Below, one piece after another: positions 34,254 to 45,200 of a DNA stretch of 64,000 bases. Source of the stretch: Closterium sp. NIES-65 (taxonomy: Eukaryota; Streptophyta; Zygnematophyceae; Desmidiales; Closteriaceae); assembly GCA_948144175.1 (NCBI GenBank), contig CANXME010002001.1:1116501-1180500 (forward strand), in the 5' to 3' direction. Below the pieces are notes generated by a model, which ran no database searches, was not told where the DNA came from, and was given only the letters and a program-made list of their open reading frames with translations. Both the position numbers and the translations under genes were made by a program. Numbering within the stretch: the first letter of the stretch is position 1; every line of letters begins with the position of its first letter.

Positions 34254-35353
34254 TGGTAGGAGCCGTAGGTGACACGGGGGTGGTGGACACCCTAGAGGCA
34301 CGGTTGGAGAACGCGAGGAGGAAGCACGAGGCCAACGAGTATGGCGACTTGCCCTGGCCGGTCGTCGAGGCTGGACTCCGCTCCATGTGGGCGACGGAGC
34401 ACCCGTCTCGACCTGCCTCTCCTCGTCCGGTGAACAACGAAGGCGGCGTCGACGTGGGCGTCAACGCCGGTGGTGGTCAAGTCGGCAGCAGTGCTGGAGG
34501 CACGTCGAGGCAACGAGGTGTGATACATGCCGGTGAAGTCGGCGGCGTTCAGGCGCGAGGGATGCAGTCGTCGGCGGCTGCAGGCTCTTCGCGGGGTGAC
34601 ATCGGAGGTCGACGGAGTGGGCTATCGCCGATGTCGGCGTCCCAGGTGACGGCAGGTGGGATTGCGCCGAGCTACGGCTACTTCAAGTTCACGCCGGACA
34701 GGATCTCAGTCACACCCCCACTGGTCGGTCGACCCGACATTCTCATCTGGAAGGAAGCTATCGAGCCCCAGCTGGAGATGGCCGGGCTGATCGGCTTCGC
34801 CCGAGGGACCGTGGCGACGCCGGGAGAGCACCACCCCGACCTGCGTGCGGAGTTTCGCGCCGTGCAGCTGTTGACCTTCACGGTCATCTCGCGGTGCTGC
34901 TCGCCGGGCGTGCAGATCGCCTTGAAGTGGTGCCGAGAGTACCTCGACGCCGGCCACCGGGCGTGGCACTTCATTGAGTCGACGTACCAGGTCACCGACG
35001 ACCTGTTCATCGCCCAACTGGAGGGACAGCTGACACACCTGCGTATGGGCGACGAGGAGAATGCGACCGACTACTGCAACCGAGCCAGGCGAATTCTCGC
35101 CACCATCAGGATGGCCGGCGCGCAGTGCTCCACGGCGTCGTACATCACCCATGTCACGCAGGGACTGTCTAGCAGCTATAACCTCCTGAAGCGGCTGTCT
35201 ATGGCGCCGAGCACGAGGGCGACGCTCAACGAGGACAACCTGACCTCGTACATCCTGCCGGACGAGGCGATGCAGGAGGCTGAGCGATCGCAGGAGCTCT
35301 TGGCGCAGGCCAACTTCGTCGCCCCTGCGAAGCAAGGAGGCCGACCAGGATAG
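34254..35353 (+). pseudogene. Copia G Gag
   Basis: A 367-codon frame starts MVGAVGDTGVVDTLEARLEN (34254). It has a Gly/Ser-rich middle, then a capsid domain (PLVGRPDILIWKEAIEPQLE, then FIESTYQVTDDLFIAQLEGQ and LTHLRMGDEENATDYCNRAR) of the UBN2 type. A start at 34223 is possible. A classical zinc knuckle, CWICHSPDHLSFDC (CX2CX4HX4C), follows at about 35459-35500 in a neighbouring frame. Confidence 0.82.
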
Positions 35354-35659
35354 CGCGGACAGTCTGGTGGCGGCGGGAGCAGTAGCTGGAAGTCGACCAA
35401 GGAGGTCGAGAAGAAGTCGTCCAAGGACGGCGGTCGAGGAGGAGGAGGTCGACGTCGGGAGTGCTGGATCTGCCACAGCCCCGATCACCTCTCCTTCGAT
35501 TGTCCCGACCGCAGTGACTCCGACGACGACGACAAGGGCGGCCGCGGGAGGTCTGGCAGCCGTCGTCCTCGTCGTGGAGGAAATCATCCGCGCAAGGAGA
35601 AACAGTCGACCAAGGCATCGACTTCGGCGAAGGACGCCGACTCCGTTGCAGGCGGCAAG

Positions 35660-36106
35660 GGGCGAGACGACAAGATGGCGTCGTGCTCGCTGGTCGGCGT
35701 CGTGGAGCCGACCATCTCTCTGGCGCCGGAGGCCGGAGAGGACTTCCAGGCGGTGGCGGCGGCTGTGCAGGCGAACCCGGCGGTGGTCCTGCTCGACAGC
35801 GGTTGCTCCCACCACCTGATGGGAACGAAGGAAGCCTTCGTTGACCTGCAGCCGAGTGGCTCCATCAAGCACGTGCGCGGCTTCAATGGGGCGCTGCAGG
35901 ACGTTCAGGGCAGTGGCACCGTCGCTCTGCGAGGAGAGGCCGAGAAGGAGGTGCTCATCCCCGACGTGTTGTACGTCCCAGGTGTGCGAGCCAACCTGCT
36001 GTCGGTCGGCCAGCTGAAGGAGCACGAAGTGAAGCTGCAGGAGGACGGAGACGGCATGCTGCTTGTCTCGGCAGCAGGGGAGGTGCTCGGGCGGGCGACG
36101 TACTCT
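35660..36106 (+). pseudogene. Copia G protease
   Basis: The Copia-type aspartic protease reads VVLLDSGCSHHLMG, then the flap and second half EVLIPDVLYVPGVRANLLSV, ending at the 3' LTR match. Confidence 0.82.
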
Positions 36107-36790
36107 GGGCGACCAGAGGGGACATCGACCTGAAGGAGGTCGACCGATGGTGTCGTCGACCTGGTGAGGTCGACGTGGAGGTGGTCGTCGACTTGGGAGG
36201 TCGACGGGCACGAACGGGAGCTGCTGGTCGACGCGGTTGCCCGGTCGACCAGGTTACCTGGGTGGCGAAGTGCTGCGGAGGATTACGACGGTCGCCCAGG
36301 CGAAGTTGGCGAGCCCGACCTCGGTGGTGGTATCCCGAGGTCGACGTGGCCGATCAGAGGCAGTCGTCAGCTCGAGGTTGACGTTGTGTTGTGCGCTGTG
36401 TAGGTGACGAGACTCTGCACGCAACTGCGAAGCAGGGTGCACTGCTGTCCTGCGTGAGCAGCGCTGTCACGCCGTCAACCTGTGACGTTGGCACGCCGTC
36501 GACCTTGCCTTGCTGGAGCGCGGTCGACCAAGTCGTGCTGGAGCACGGTCGACCAAGCTGCGTTGGCAGTTGGCCGACCTGAATGCTTGCTCTGATGTAG
36601 TCTTGCTGTGCCAACTTCATTGTACCAATTGTTCTGAACTTTTCCTAGTGGAACTCTTGCCAACTTTCCCCGTGAACTAGCAAGTAGTGTGCGCACAAGG
36701 AAAACGACTAAGGAACAGAGAACGCAGAGATCACACGAGCACACGTGCCTAGCCCGTAGTCTAACTCCCGTTGCTGTAGTTATCTCCGCA
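36107..36790 (+). repeat. 3' LTR copy of Copia G
   Basis: It matches 33468-34146 with about eight differences and ends CTCCGCA. Copia E sequence (ggaacagctgg) resumes at once. Confidence 0.88.
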
Positions 36791-37757
36791 GGAACAGCTG
36801 GAGGTCATCGACCCAGACCTCAAAGTCATCAGCACAACCCTCAGCATCAAAGGTAAGGAAACTGGGGGTAGCCATGACAGCAGTGGCCTAGCAGGGAGTG
36901 ACCTCACCAGTCCGAGTAAGTAGGGCCGGGGCGCGCCGGTAGGAACAGTAGCGGCTCGACGGTAGGGCGGCTCGGCGGCTCGGCTGTTGGGCGGCTTGGC
37001 GGCTTGACTGTTGGGCGGCTCGGCTGTTGGGCGGCTCGGCGGCTCGGTTGCTGGGCGGGTCGGCGGCTCGGCTGTTGGGCGGCTCAGCTGCTGGGCGGCT
37101 CGGTAGAGGCGGCGACGGGGCCGGTAGAGGCGGCGACGGGGCCGGCAGAGGCGGCGATGGGGCCGCTAGGGGCGGCGACGGGGCCGCGTAGGGAGGGGAG
37201 CGGCGACGGGGCCGCTAGGGGCGGCTACGAGGCCGCGTAGGGGCGGCGTCAGGGCCGCGTAGGGGCAGCGACGAGGCCACGTAGTGGCGGCGACGGGGCC
37301 GCGTAGGGAGGGGAGCGGCGACGGGGCCGCTAGGGGCGGCGACAAGGCCACGTAGGGGCGGCGACGGGGCCGCGTAGGGGCGGCGACGAGGCCGCGTAGT
37401 GGCGGCGACGGGGCCGCATAGGAAGGGGAGCGGCGACGGGGCCGCTAGGGGCGGCGACGGGGCCGCGTAGGGGCGGCGACGGGGCCGCTAGGGGCGGCGA
37501 CGGGGCCGCGTATGGGCGGCGACGGGGTTGCGTAGGGAGAGAAGCGGCGACGAGGCCGCTAGGGGCGGTGACGGGGCCGCTAGGGGCGGCGATAGGGCCG
37601 TGTAGGGGCGGCGACGAGGCCGCTAGGGGCCGCGAGGGACCTGGAAGGGAGGCGAACAAGGCGCGCCTCGGGCAGGAGCGATTGACGCTCCGGTCAGAAA
37701 AAAATTTCAGTGGTGGGCCCAAGGAAGCGTTCCCACTAGGGAACCTGCTCTATACCA
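36791..37757 (-). other. Copia E Gag start and GC-rich leader
   Basis: Gag of E starts at 36875 (minus, MATPSFLTFDAEG). Upstream, the leader has gcggctcggctgttgg repeats (36955-37100) and a long array of a 21-bp unit around ggggccgctaggggcggcg (about 37105-37640). The primer site TGGTATAGAGC ends at 37757. Confidence 0.78.
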
Positions 37758-37882
37758 TGTGAAGAAATGAGGAATGAATGAACTAGCACAAGGTTGGGTA
37801 CAAGTAGGAAACCCTAGGAAACTGTATCCCATAGTGTCTACCCCACTATAGCCTAGACAAGCTATATGATATAAGTTTGACA
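37758..37882 (-). repeat. 5' LTR of Copia E
   Basis: 125 bp, matching 22019-22143 with four differences. Confidence 0.92.
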
Positions 37883-37903
37883 TTCATTCCTCGTTCTTTC
37901 ACA

Positions 37904-38340
37904 CGATCATCAGCGACACGGACCCAAAGTTCACGTCGAAATTCTAAAAGGAGACGTGGGTGCAGTACGGCACGAAGCTACAGTTCTCATCGGCATACCA
38001 CCCGCAAACGGACGGCCAGACCGAGCGCACCAATCAGACTATGGAGCAACTGATCAGGAAAAACTGCCTCGACCCCACTCGCTGGGAAAACTCGCTCGCA
38101 TGCTGGAGTTCGCGTTCAACAACGCCCCGTCTAGCACAACTAATCACTCCCCGTTCTTCTTAAATTATGGGATAGACCAGACGGTTCCCACGACGACTAC
38201 ACTCGACAACTCGGTCCCGCGGTCACAAACATTTGTGACACAACTGCACGAAGTTCGTGAAAGGCTGCGGACGCAATCCGCTAGGCGAATACCACTTCCC
38301 GCAAATACACCGACCTTCTACGACGAGAACTCGTCCTAGC
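37904..38340 (+). pseudogene. Gypsy C integrase, part after insertion D
   Basis: It resumes with the target duplication and reads IISDTDPKFTS, then [20 protein letters not shown]. These are the classic Gypsy integrase core motifs with the second Asp and the catalytic Glu. [20 protein letters not shown] follows. Confidence 0.85.
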
Positions 38341-38349
38341 AGCTGGGCA

Positions 38350-38760
38350 ACTAGTGCTACTTGACACGAAAAACCTGCACATGCCTGGCCCGTCGAAGTT
38401 ACGGCCACGCTTTTGTGGGCCTTTCAAAATCATCAAGATGGTGACACCTGTCACCGCGAAGCTGCTACTACCCGACGATTGGCGTATACATGACGCCTTC
38501 CATGTTAGCCTCCTTAACAAGTTCGTACCTGCCACGACAGACATCGCGCGCCAGAACGCTGCCCCGACAGCCCGACCTGTCCTGGAACTGACACTTGACC
38601 CGTCCAAGATTTTGGCGCATCGTGGATTTTCTAATCTGTTGGACTGACCGCACCAGTGAGGACGATACCTGGGTGCCATCCGCATCGCTTGAAGCTTCTC
38701 CGCTTCTTAGTGATTACCTCGTCCGCAAGTGAGCTACGGATATTGACCACCTTTCTTAAA
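38350..38760 (+). pseudogene. Gypsy C integrase C-terminus and chromodomain-like tail
   Basis: GPF-type motif: LRPRFCGPFKIIKMVTPV, then LPDDWRIHDAFHVSLLNKFV. A segment ILAHRGFSNLLDW followed by DTWVPSASLE resembles the end of a chromodomain (YLVKW...TWEP). This suggests the chromovirus branch of Gypsy. Confidence 0.7.
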
Positions 38761-38771
38761 AGGGGGGGTGG

Positions 38772-39047
38772 TGTAAGGAAAAACCTTTTCCTTACTGGGG
38801 TTTACTCAACCGCGGACAACCCCAACTTTCGGAAGTGCACGTTCGGCCATTTTGCTTGCTGCCGAAGCAACCTCGCGTCGCCTTCGGCTTTCCTTTGCCC
38901 AACCTGCACCCAACCCCGTGTTCCCGAGGTCCCCGCCTAGCTAGGTTGACCCACTATATTAGCGCGTGCCTTCATTGTATTGTCAGTTCATTGAGTCACA
39001 TCTTCGTTATTCGTTATTCCGCGCACTCTCTTTCACAACTCATAACA
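38772..39047 (+). repeat. 3' LTR of Gypsy C
   Basis: 276 bp, preceded by a purine tract (aaaagggggggtggtg) and followed by the target duplication atttc. Confidence 0.92.
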
Positions 39048-39052
39048 ATTTC

Positions 39053-39279
39053 TATCCTCGTATTTGACATTCTTCAGTACATTCCGTACCGTAGTTCCCA
39101 CCTTCCATCTCCGGTCGTTTCGTGTTTATAACAGGACTCACAACTTCACCCCGCCCACAGATGAACCTCCAATAGCAGTGATAGTCTCGACTTCAGAGTA
39201 CAAGCACCGCCACCACCTTTGTCCTCTCGCACCACGACGCCGCGCCTGCCTTCGCCTGAGATCCGCCCTATCCGTCCAT
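39053..39279 (+). promoter_or_regulatory. Proximal 5' flank of the CAND2-like gene
   Basis: This is host DNA between Gypsy C and the chosen start codon. An in-frame upstream ATG at 39064 would add 72 residues of no recognisable similarity, so I read this stretch as promoter and 5' UTR. No clear TATA box is seen. The distal promoter is now 25.5 kb away, left of 13511. Confidence 0.4.
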
Positions 39280-42200
39280 ATGGCGTCCACCGAAGCCCAT
39301 CTCTCTCCGCCCATTCTCCCCGCTTCCCCGCAGTTGCCTCCCGCAGCGCACTTCCCCTCCCCCTCTTCATTCGCCCCTCCGTTGCCCTCCTCATCTCCGC
39401 CATTTCTTCCGCCCCCCGCGTCCCCATACGCGGAGGGATTTTGCTTGGCGTGGCAGCACCCGCACGCCTCGCTTATATCGCGGACATGGTTCGCTTTAGT
39501 CAACGTTGCGCCGCCGCTCCTCTTCCTGCTCTTCCTCCTCTCCCGCGTCCGCCCCGCGCTGGCGCAGCTGCGGCGCGCGCGCAGCGCGGGCATGATGGGC
39601 GGGCAGTGCGCCGTGATGGCGGGATTCTACGCGCTGCTGTGGGCCGCCGCGGGAACGAACCTCGTGCGCAGCCTGGCGCAGGTGAGGCGCGGAATGGCGC
39701 AGGTGAGGCGTGGAATGGCGCAGGTGAGGCGGAACGGCGCAGGTGAGGCGCGGAATGGCGCAGGTGAGGCATGGAACGGCGCAGGTGAGGCGTGGAATGC
39801 CGTTGATGTGAGGGGCGGCCTGGGGAGGGTGGTGGGGGTCAGCTCGGCGGGAGGTGGAGATAAGAGTAGGGAGGTGGGGAATAAGGATGTCCGCGGACCA
39901 GCTGGCACTGCGCCAGGCAGCACTGCGCCAGGCAGCACGGTCAGAGCACTTTGCCAGCGCTGATGCCTTGGATAGCAGGTTGCAGCCGTGCTTTGAGGGG
40001 TCATCTTCTGCTCCCTCCCCTCATCACCTCATCCCTCTGCATGCTGTGGCTAGTCCATCTCGCTGCTTGCCGTCTCTCTCTCATTCGCCTGCTCGCCCGG
40101 CTGGCCGTCTTACACATGAAATCTTCCTTTTCAAACGGTCGAGAGCATGAGAAGCTTTGAAGGGAATGGCATGGAACACCAATAGTGGGCGGAGTATTCA
40201 ACTCAAGCCCCTCGCTGTAAAAACACACCAACTTACGATGCTTGCTTGGTAGCATCAGCATGGCTCGGAGTTGGCCGGCTCGGTCGAAGCTGTGATGCGC
40301 AGGCAGGTGGACGGCTGCGACACAGCTGGGCGAGCAAGGCACTTCACTCTGAATCAACGCGTTTTGCAGGTGGACGGCATGCGCGTTTTGCAGGTGGACG
40401 GCATGCGCGTTTTGCAGGTGGACGGCATGCGCGTTTTGCAGGTGGACGGCTGCGACGAGCTGAAAGGGGCTCGGCTTGGGTCGACGAGACGAGCCTGGAT
40501 GAGGAAGAAGTTGGGCTCGGCTTGCCACTGTGACGAGCGCAGGTGAGGAGCCGAGCCAATGGCTTGTAACCAGTGGCTGGGCATGTTGGTCTCGACAGAG
40601 TGTGAAGGGCTGCAAGGTTGAGTGTGTCATCACAGCCCTACCGGAAACGTGAACCGTGATTCGTGAACCAGACTCTGCCGTGCGTGCTCCATTGCAAAAT
40701 GGTGCGTGATCACAATCCATCATCAGAGAAGGTGCACACTGGTGACTGGACCCCCACTGCACACTGGTGACTGCACCCCCACTGCACACTGGTGACTGCA
40801 CCCCCACTGCACACTGGTGACTGCACCCCCACTGCACACTGGTGACTGGACCCCCACTGCACACTGGTGACTGCACCCCCACTGCACACTGGTGACTGGA
40901 CCCCCACTGCACACTGGTGACTGGACCCCCACTGCACACTGGTGACTGGACCCCCACTGCACACTGGTGACTGCACCCCCACTGCACACTGGTGACTGGA
41001 CCCCCACTGCACACTGGTGACTGGACCCCCACTGCACACTGGTGACTGGACCCCCACTGCACACTGGTGACTGGACCCCCACTGCACACTGGTGACTGGA
41101 CCCCCACTGCACACTGGTGACTGGACCCCCACTGCACACTGGTGACTGGACCCCCACTGCACACTGGTGACTGGACCCCCACTGCACACTGGTGACTGGA
41201 CCCCCACTGCACACTGGTGACTGCACCCCCACTGCACACTGGTGACTGGACCCCCACTGCACACTGGTGACTGCACCCCCACTGCACACTGGTGACTGGA
41301 CCCCCACTGCACACTGGTGACTGCACCCCCACTGCACACTGGTGACTGGACCCCCACTGCACACTGGTGACTGCACCCCCACTGCACACTGGTGACTGGA
41401 CCCCCACTGCACACTGGTGACTGCACCCCCACTGCACACTGGTGACTGGACCCCCACTGCACACTGGTGACTGGACCCCCACTGCACACTGGTGACTGGA
41501 CCCCCACTGCACACTGGTGACTGGACCCCCACTGCACACTGGTGACTGGACCCCCACTGCACACTGGTGACTGGACCCCCACTGCACACTGGTGACTGGA
41601 CCCCCACTGCACACTGGTGACTGGACCCCCACTGCACACTGGTGACTGGACCCCCACTGCACACTGGTGACTGGACCCCCACTGCACACTGGTGACTGCA
41701 CCCCCACTGCACACTGGTGACTGGACCCCCACTGCACACTGGTGACTGCACCCCCACTGCACACTGGTGACTGGACCCCCACTGCACACTGGTGACTGCA
41801 CCCCCACTGCACACTGGTGACTGGACCCCCACTGCACACTGGTGACTGCACCCCCACTGCACACTGGTGACTGGACCCCCACTGCACACTGGTGACTGCA
41901 CCCCCACTGCACACTGGTGACTGGACCCCCACTGCACACTGGTGACTGGACCCCCACTGCACACTGGTGACTGCACCCCCACTGCACACTGGTGACTGCA
42001 CCCCCACTGCACACTGGTGACTGCACCCCCACTGCACACTGGTGACTGCACCCCCACTGCACACTGGTGACTGGACCCCCACTGCACACTGGTGACTGCA
42101 CCCCCACTGCACACTGGTGACTGGACCCCCACTGCACACTGGTGACTGGACCCCCACTGCACACTGGTGACTGCACCCCCACTGCACACTGGTGACTGCA

Positions 42201-45200
42201 CCCCCACTGCACACTGGTGACTGCACCCCCACTGCACACTGGTGACTGGACCCCCACTGCACACTGGTGACTGGACCCCCACTGCACACTGGTGACTGGA
42301 CCCCCACTGCACACTGGTGACTGGACCCCCACTGCACACTGGTGACTGGACCCCCACTGCACACTGGTGACTGGACCCCCACTGCACACTGGTGACTGGA
42401 CCCCCACTGCACACTGGTGACTGCACCCCCACTGCACACTGGTGACTGGACCCCCACTGCACACTGGTGACTGCACCCCCACTGCACACTGGTGACTGGA
42501 CCCCCACTGCACACTGGTGACTGCACCCCCACTGCACACTGGTGACTGGACCCCCACTGCACACTGGTGACTGCACCCCCACTGCACACTGGTGACTGGA
42601 CCCCCACTGCACACTGGTGACTGCACCCCCACTGCACACTGGTGAGTGGACCCCCACTGCACACTGGTGACTGGACCCCCACTGCACACTGGTGACTGCA
42701 CCCCCACTGCACACTGGTGACTGCACCCCCACTGCACACTGGTGACTGCACCCCCACTGCACACTGGTGACTGCACCCCCACTGCACACTGGTGACTGGA
42801 CCCCCACTGCACACTGGTGACTGCACCCCCACTGCACACTGGTGACTGGACCCCCACTGCACACTGGTGACTGGACCCCCACTGCACACTGGTGACTGCA
42901 CCCCCACTGCACACTGGTGACTGCACCCCCACTGCACACTGGTGACTGCACCCCCACTGCACACTGGTGACTGGACCCCCACTGCACACTGGTGACTGCA
43001 CCCCCAGTGAGGGTACTACATTGCACACTGGTGACTGCACACTGGACCCCCACTGCACACTACATTGTGGAAGCTCCTGTGCAGCTCCTGTGCAGCTCCT
43101 GTGCAGCTCCTGTGCAGCTCCTGTGCAGCTCCTGTGCAGCTCCTGTGCAGCTCCTGTGCAGCTCCTGTGCAGCTCCTGTGCAGCTCCTGTGCAGCTCCTG
43201 TGCAGCTCCTGTGCAGCTCCTGTGCAGCTCCTGTGCAGCTCCTGTGCAGCTCCTGTGCAGCTCCTGTGCAGCTCCTGTGCAGCTCCTGTGCAGCTCCTGT
43301 GCAGCTCCTGTGCAGCTCCTGTGCAGCTCCTGTGCAGCTCCTGTGCAGCTCCTGTGCAGCTCCTGTGCAGCTCCTGTGCAGCTCCTGTGCAGCTCCTGTG
43401 CAGCTCCTGTGCAGCTCCTGTGCAGCTCCTGTGCAGCTCCTGTGCAGCTCCTGTGCAGCTCCTGTGCAGCTCCTGTGCAGCTCCTGTGCAGCTCCTGTGC
43501 AGCTCCTGTGCAGCTCCTGTGCAGCTCCTGTGCAGCTCCTGTGCAGCTCCTGTGCAGCTCCTGTGCAGCTCCTGTGCAGCTCCTGTGCAGCTCCTGTGCA
43601 GCTCCTGTGCAGCTCCTGTGCAGCTCCTGTGCAGCTCCTGTGCAGCTCCTGTGCAGCTCCTGTGCAGCTCCTGTGCAGCTCCTGTGCAGCTCCTGTGCAG
43701 CTCCTGTGCAGCTCCTGTGCAGCTCCTGTGCAGCTCCTGTGCAGCTCCTGTGCAGCTCCTGTGCAGCTCCTGTGCAGCTCCTGTGCAGCTCCTGTGCAGC
43801 TCCTGTGCAGCTCCTGTGCAGCTCCTGTGCAGCTCCTGTGCAGCTCCTGTGCAGCTCCTGTGCAGCTCCTGTGCAGCTCCTGTGCAGCTCCTGTGCAGCG
43901 AGAATGCAATAACTCAGATGCCCTTGATCATGGAGGCGTATGTGTTGGGGCTCACTGCAAGTGCATCCGTCAAAACCAAAGAGGTATTGTCTATTGTCGT
44001 ACCTCGTCCATTGTCGACGAGAATTCGCGTCTCTGTTGCGTTGCTGTGGCACTGCGTTCATCCCGACGACTGACTCGCTCCCAGCTTGTGAAACTTCCAG
44101 GTTCTCACTTGCAGCTGCCAGTTCGGGGTGATCTATAGCTCGTACACGCCAGGTACCAGGCACACCACATGAGCACGAAACGGAGCCGTGGTTTTGTTTG
44201 AGGTGCTTCGGTTACATAACTGTGCATGGGTACACAAGTGTAGTGAGTCATGACAACAAATGTAGTGAGTATTATCAACAGACCTGAAGCGGAGTTGTTG
44301 TGGTGAAGTGGTGGTCCGATACAACGTGGACGAGGGACTAGATACACGTGGAGGAGGGACTATATACGAGGTTGTAGCTGCAACGCAATGGAAGCAAGAG
44401 CAATGCGATCCGACTGTATCTTGTCAGTTTTGAACCCTGGGGAAACTGAGACAGCTGCTGGTTCACACAGTCATGGCGGAGTGACACAGTCATGGCGGAG
44501 TGACACAGTCATGGCGGAGTGACACAGTCATGGCGGAGTGACACAGTCATGGCGGAGGGACACAGTCATGGCGGAGTGACACAGTCATGGCGGAGTGACA
44601 CAGTCATGGCGGAGTGACACAGTCATGGCGGAGTGACACAGTCATGGCGGAGTGACACAGTCATGGCGGAGACAGTGTGTGAACCAGGAGGTTCAATGAA
44701 CCAAGGACCTGCGTGGCAAGCTGCCACTCACCTGCACCGAGAACGGCACCCGATGAGCTGAGCTGCCGGATTGGCTGCGTGCTCGCTTGCCTTTTCACAT
44801 AAAAATCACCCCACCTGCATCCTCCTCACAAACACCATGTACCCCCACGTTCTCCGTGCTCACCCTCTTACGTTCCCTCTCGCTGCCTCTCCCCGCCCAG
44901 CTGCTGCTGCTCTCACCAGATGAGGCTGCTGCGCCGGCCACCAGCAGCGCATGGCTGAGCGGGGCGTGGCTGGCGGCGGGGTGGGTGGTGGGGGCGCTGG
45001 AGGCGGGCGTGCTGCTCTTCCTCATGCACGGCGTCCGCATGTCCGCCTCCGAGGCCATGCTGCGCACCGCTGTCATCGCTGCCATCCTCGCTGGCGCTGA
45101 CGCGGCAGTCAAGGTGAGGCGTTGAAGCACCAGCATGGCCCGCATGGCCAACTATGTACCTCTGCCACTGCAGTCCTGCCCTCCCCCGCTGCCGTCCCCC

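Larger units (their letters stand above)
33060..36790 (+). mobile_element. Copia element G, long-LTR family, nested in Copia E
   Basis: A different Copia family. The 5' LTR is about 1,087 bp (33060-34146, TGTCGACG to CTCCGCA), and the 3' LTR copy covers only its last 680 bp or so (36107-36790). The primer site TGGTGCGGTGAGC starts at 34147. Flanks are ggaat and ggaac, a 4-5 bp target duplication. Parts recognised: Gag with zinc knuckle, and protease. No integrase, RT or RNase H is recognised, so it is not whole. The aligned LTR parts differ at about 1%, younger than E. Confidence 0.88.
22019..37882 (-). mobile_element. Copia element E, nested in Copia D
   Basis: A minus-strand Copia with 125-bp LTRs (22019-22143 and 37758-37882) and an exact 5-bp target duplication TTCAT (22014-22018, 37883-37887) in D's 3' LTR. 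The primer site TGGTATAGAGC abuts the 5' LTR at 37757. Order in its direction: leader, Gag (split by G and by F), protease, integrase, linker, RT, RNase H. The LTRs differ at four positions (about 3%). Besides the two nested elements it has about five breaks. Confidence 0.92.
17626..37903 (+). mobile_element. Copia element D, nested in Gypsy C
   Basis: The 5' LTR is at 17626-17751 and the 3' LTR is split (21909-22018 plus 37888-37903) by insertion of E. The 5-bp target duplication CGATC (17621-17625 and 37904-37908) is exact. The LTRs differ at about 4% of positions. Parts recognised: primer site TGGTATAGAGC at 17752, GC-rich leader, Gag tail with three LREWY modules, protease, integrase, repetitive linker and the end of RNase H. 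I recognise no N-terminal capsid domain and no RT core, so it is clearly not whole. Confidence 0.92.
13516..39047 (+). mobile_element. Gypsy element C (chromodomain-like), outermost of a nest
   Basis: It is bounded by 277- and 276-bp LTRs (13516-13792 and 38772-39047) and a 5-bp target duplication ATTTC (13511-13515, 39048-39052). The primer site TGGTATCAGAGC is at 13795-13806, and a G-rich polypurine tract lies at about 38759-38771. Order: Gag, protease, RT, RNase H, integrase, chromodomain-like tail. RT before integrase is the Gypsy order. Copia D sits inside the integrase region and accounts for 20.3 kb of the span. The LTRs differ at roughly 6% of positions, the oldest of the nest. There are roughly eight breaks besides the insertion, so it is a fossil. 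It lies about 230 bp upstream of the CAND2-like start codon. Confidence 0.93.
39682..44900 (+). other. Intron 1 of the CAND2-like gene
   Basis: 5,219 bp, from GTGAGG to CCCGCCCAG. It contains five separate tandem arrays (21, 24, 25, 11 and 19 bp units) that fill about two thirds of its length. Outside the arrays I see no exon or element. Confidence 0.8.

Noticed and set aside
39064-39279. 72-residue N-terminal extension of the CAND2-like protein
   Set aside because: It is in frame, but its composition is unlike the rest, it starts 17 bases after the Gypsy LTR, and the protein from 39280 already has the expected N-terminal layout.
40735-43010. CRISPR array
   Set aside because: The repeats are directly tandem with no unique spacers, and the locus is eukaryotic.
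40001-43058. Three very long minus-strand frames (up to 993 codons) with repeats of VQSPVCSGG
   Set aside because: They are the same 25-bp satellite read in three frames. The unit lacks minus-strand stops and the length is not a multiple of three. They lie in intron 1 of a plus-strand gene.
42967-44163. Six overlapping frames of about 300-370 codons on both strands (CAAPVQLLCSS / AQELHRSCTG)
   Set aside because: All come from the stop-free 11-bp unit; no composition or start is better than another, and the array is intronic.
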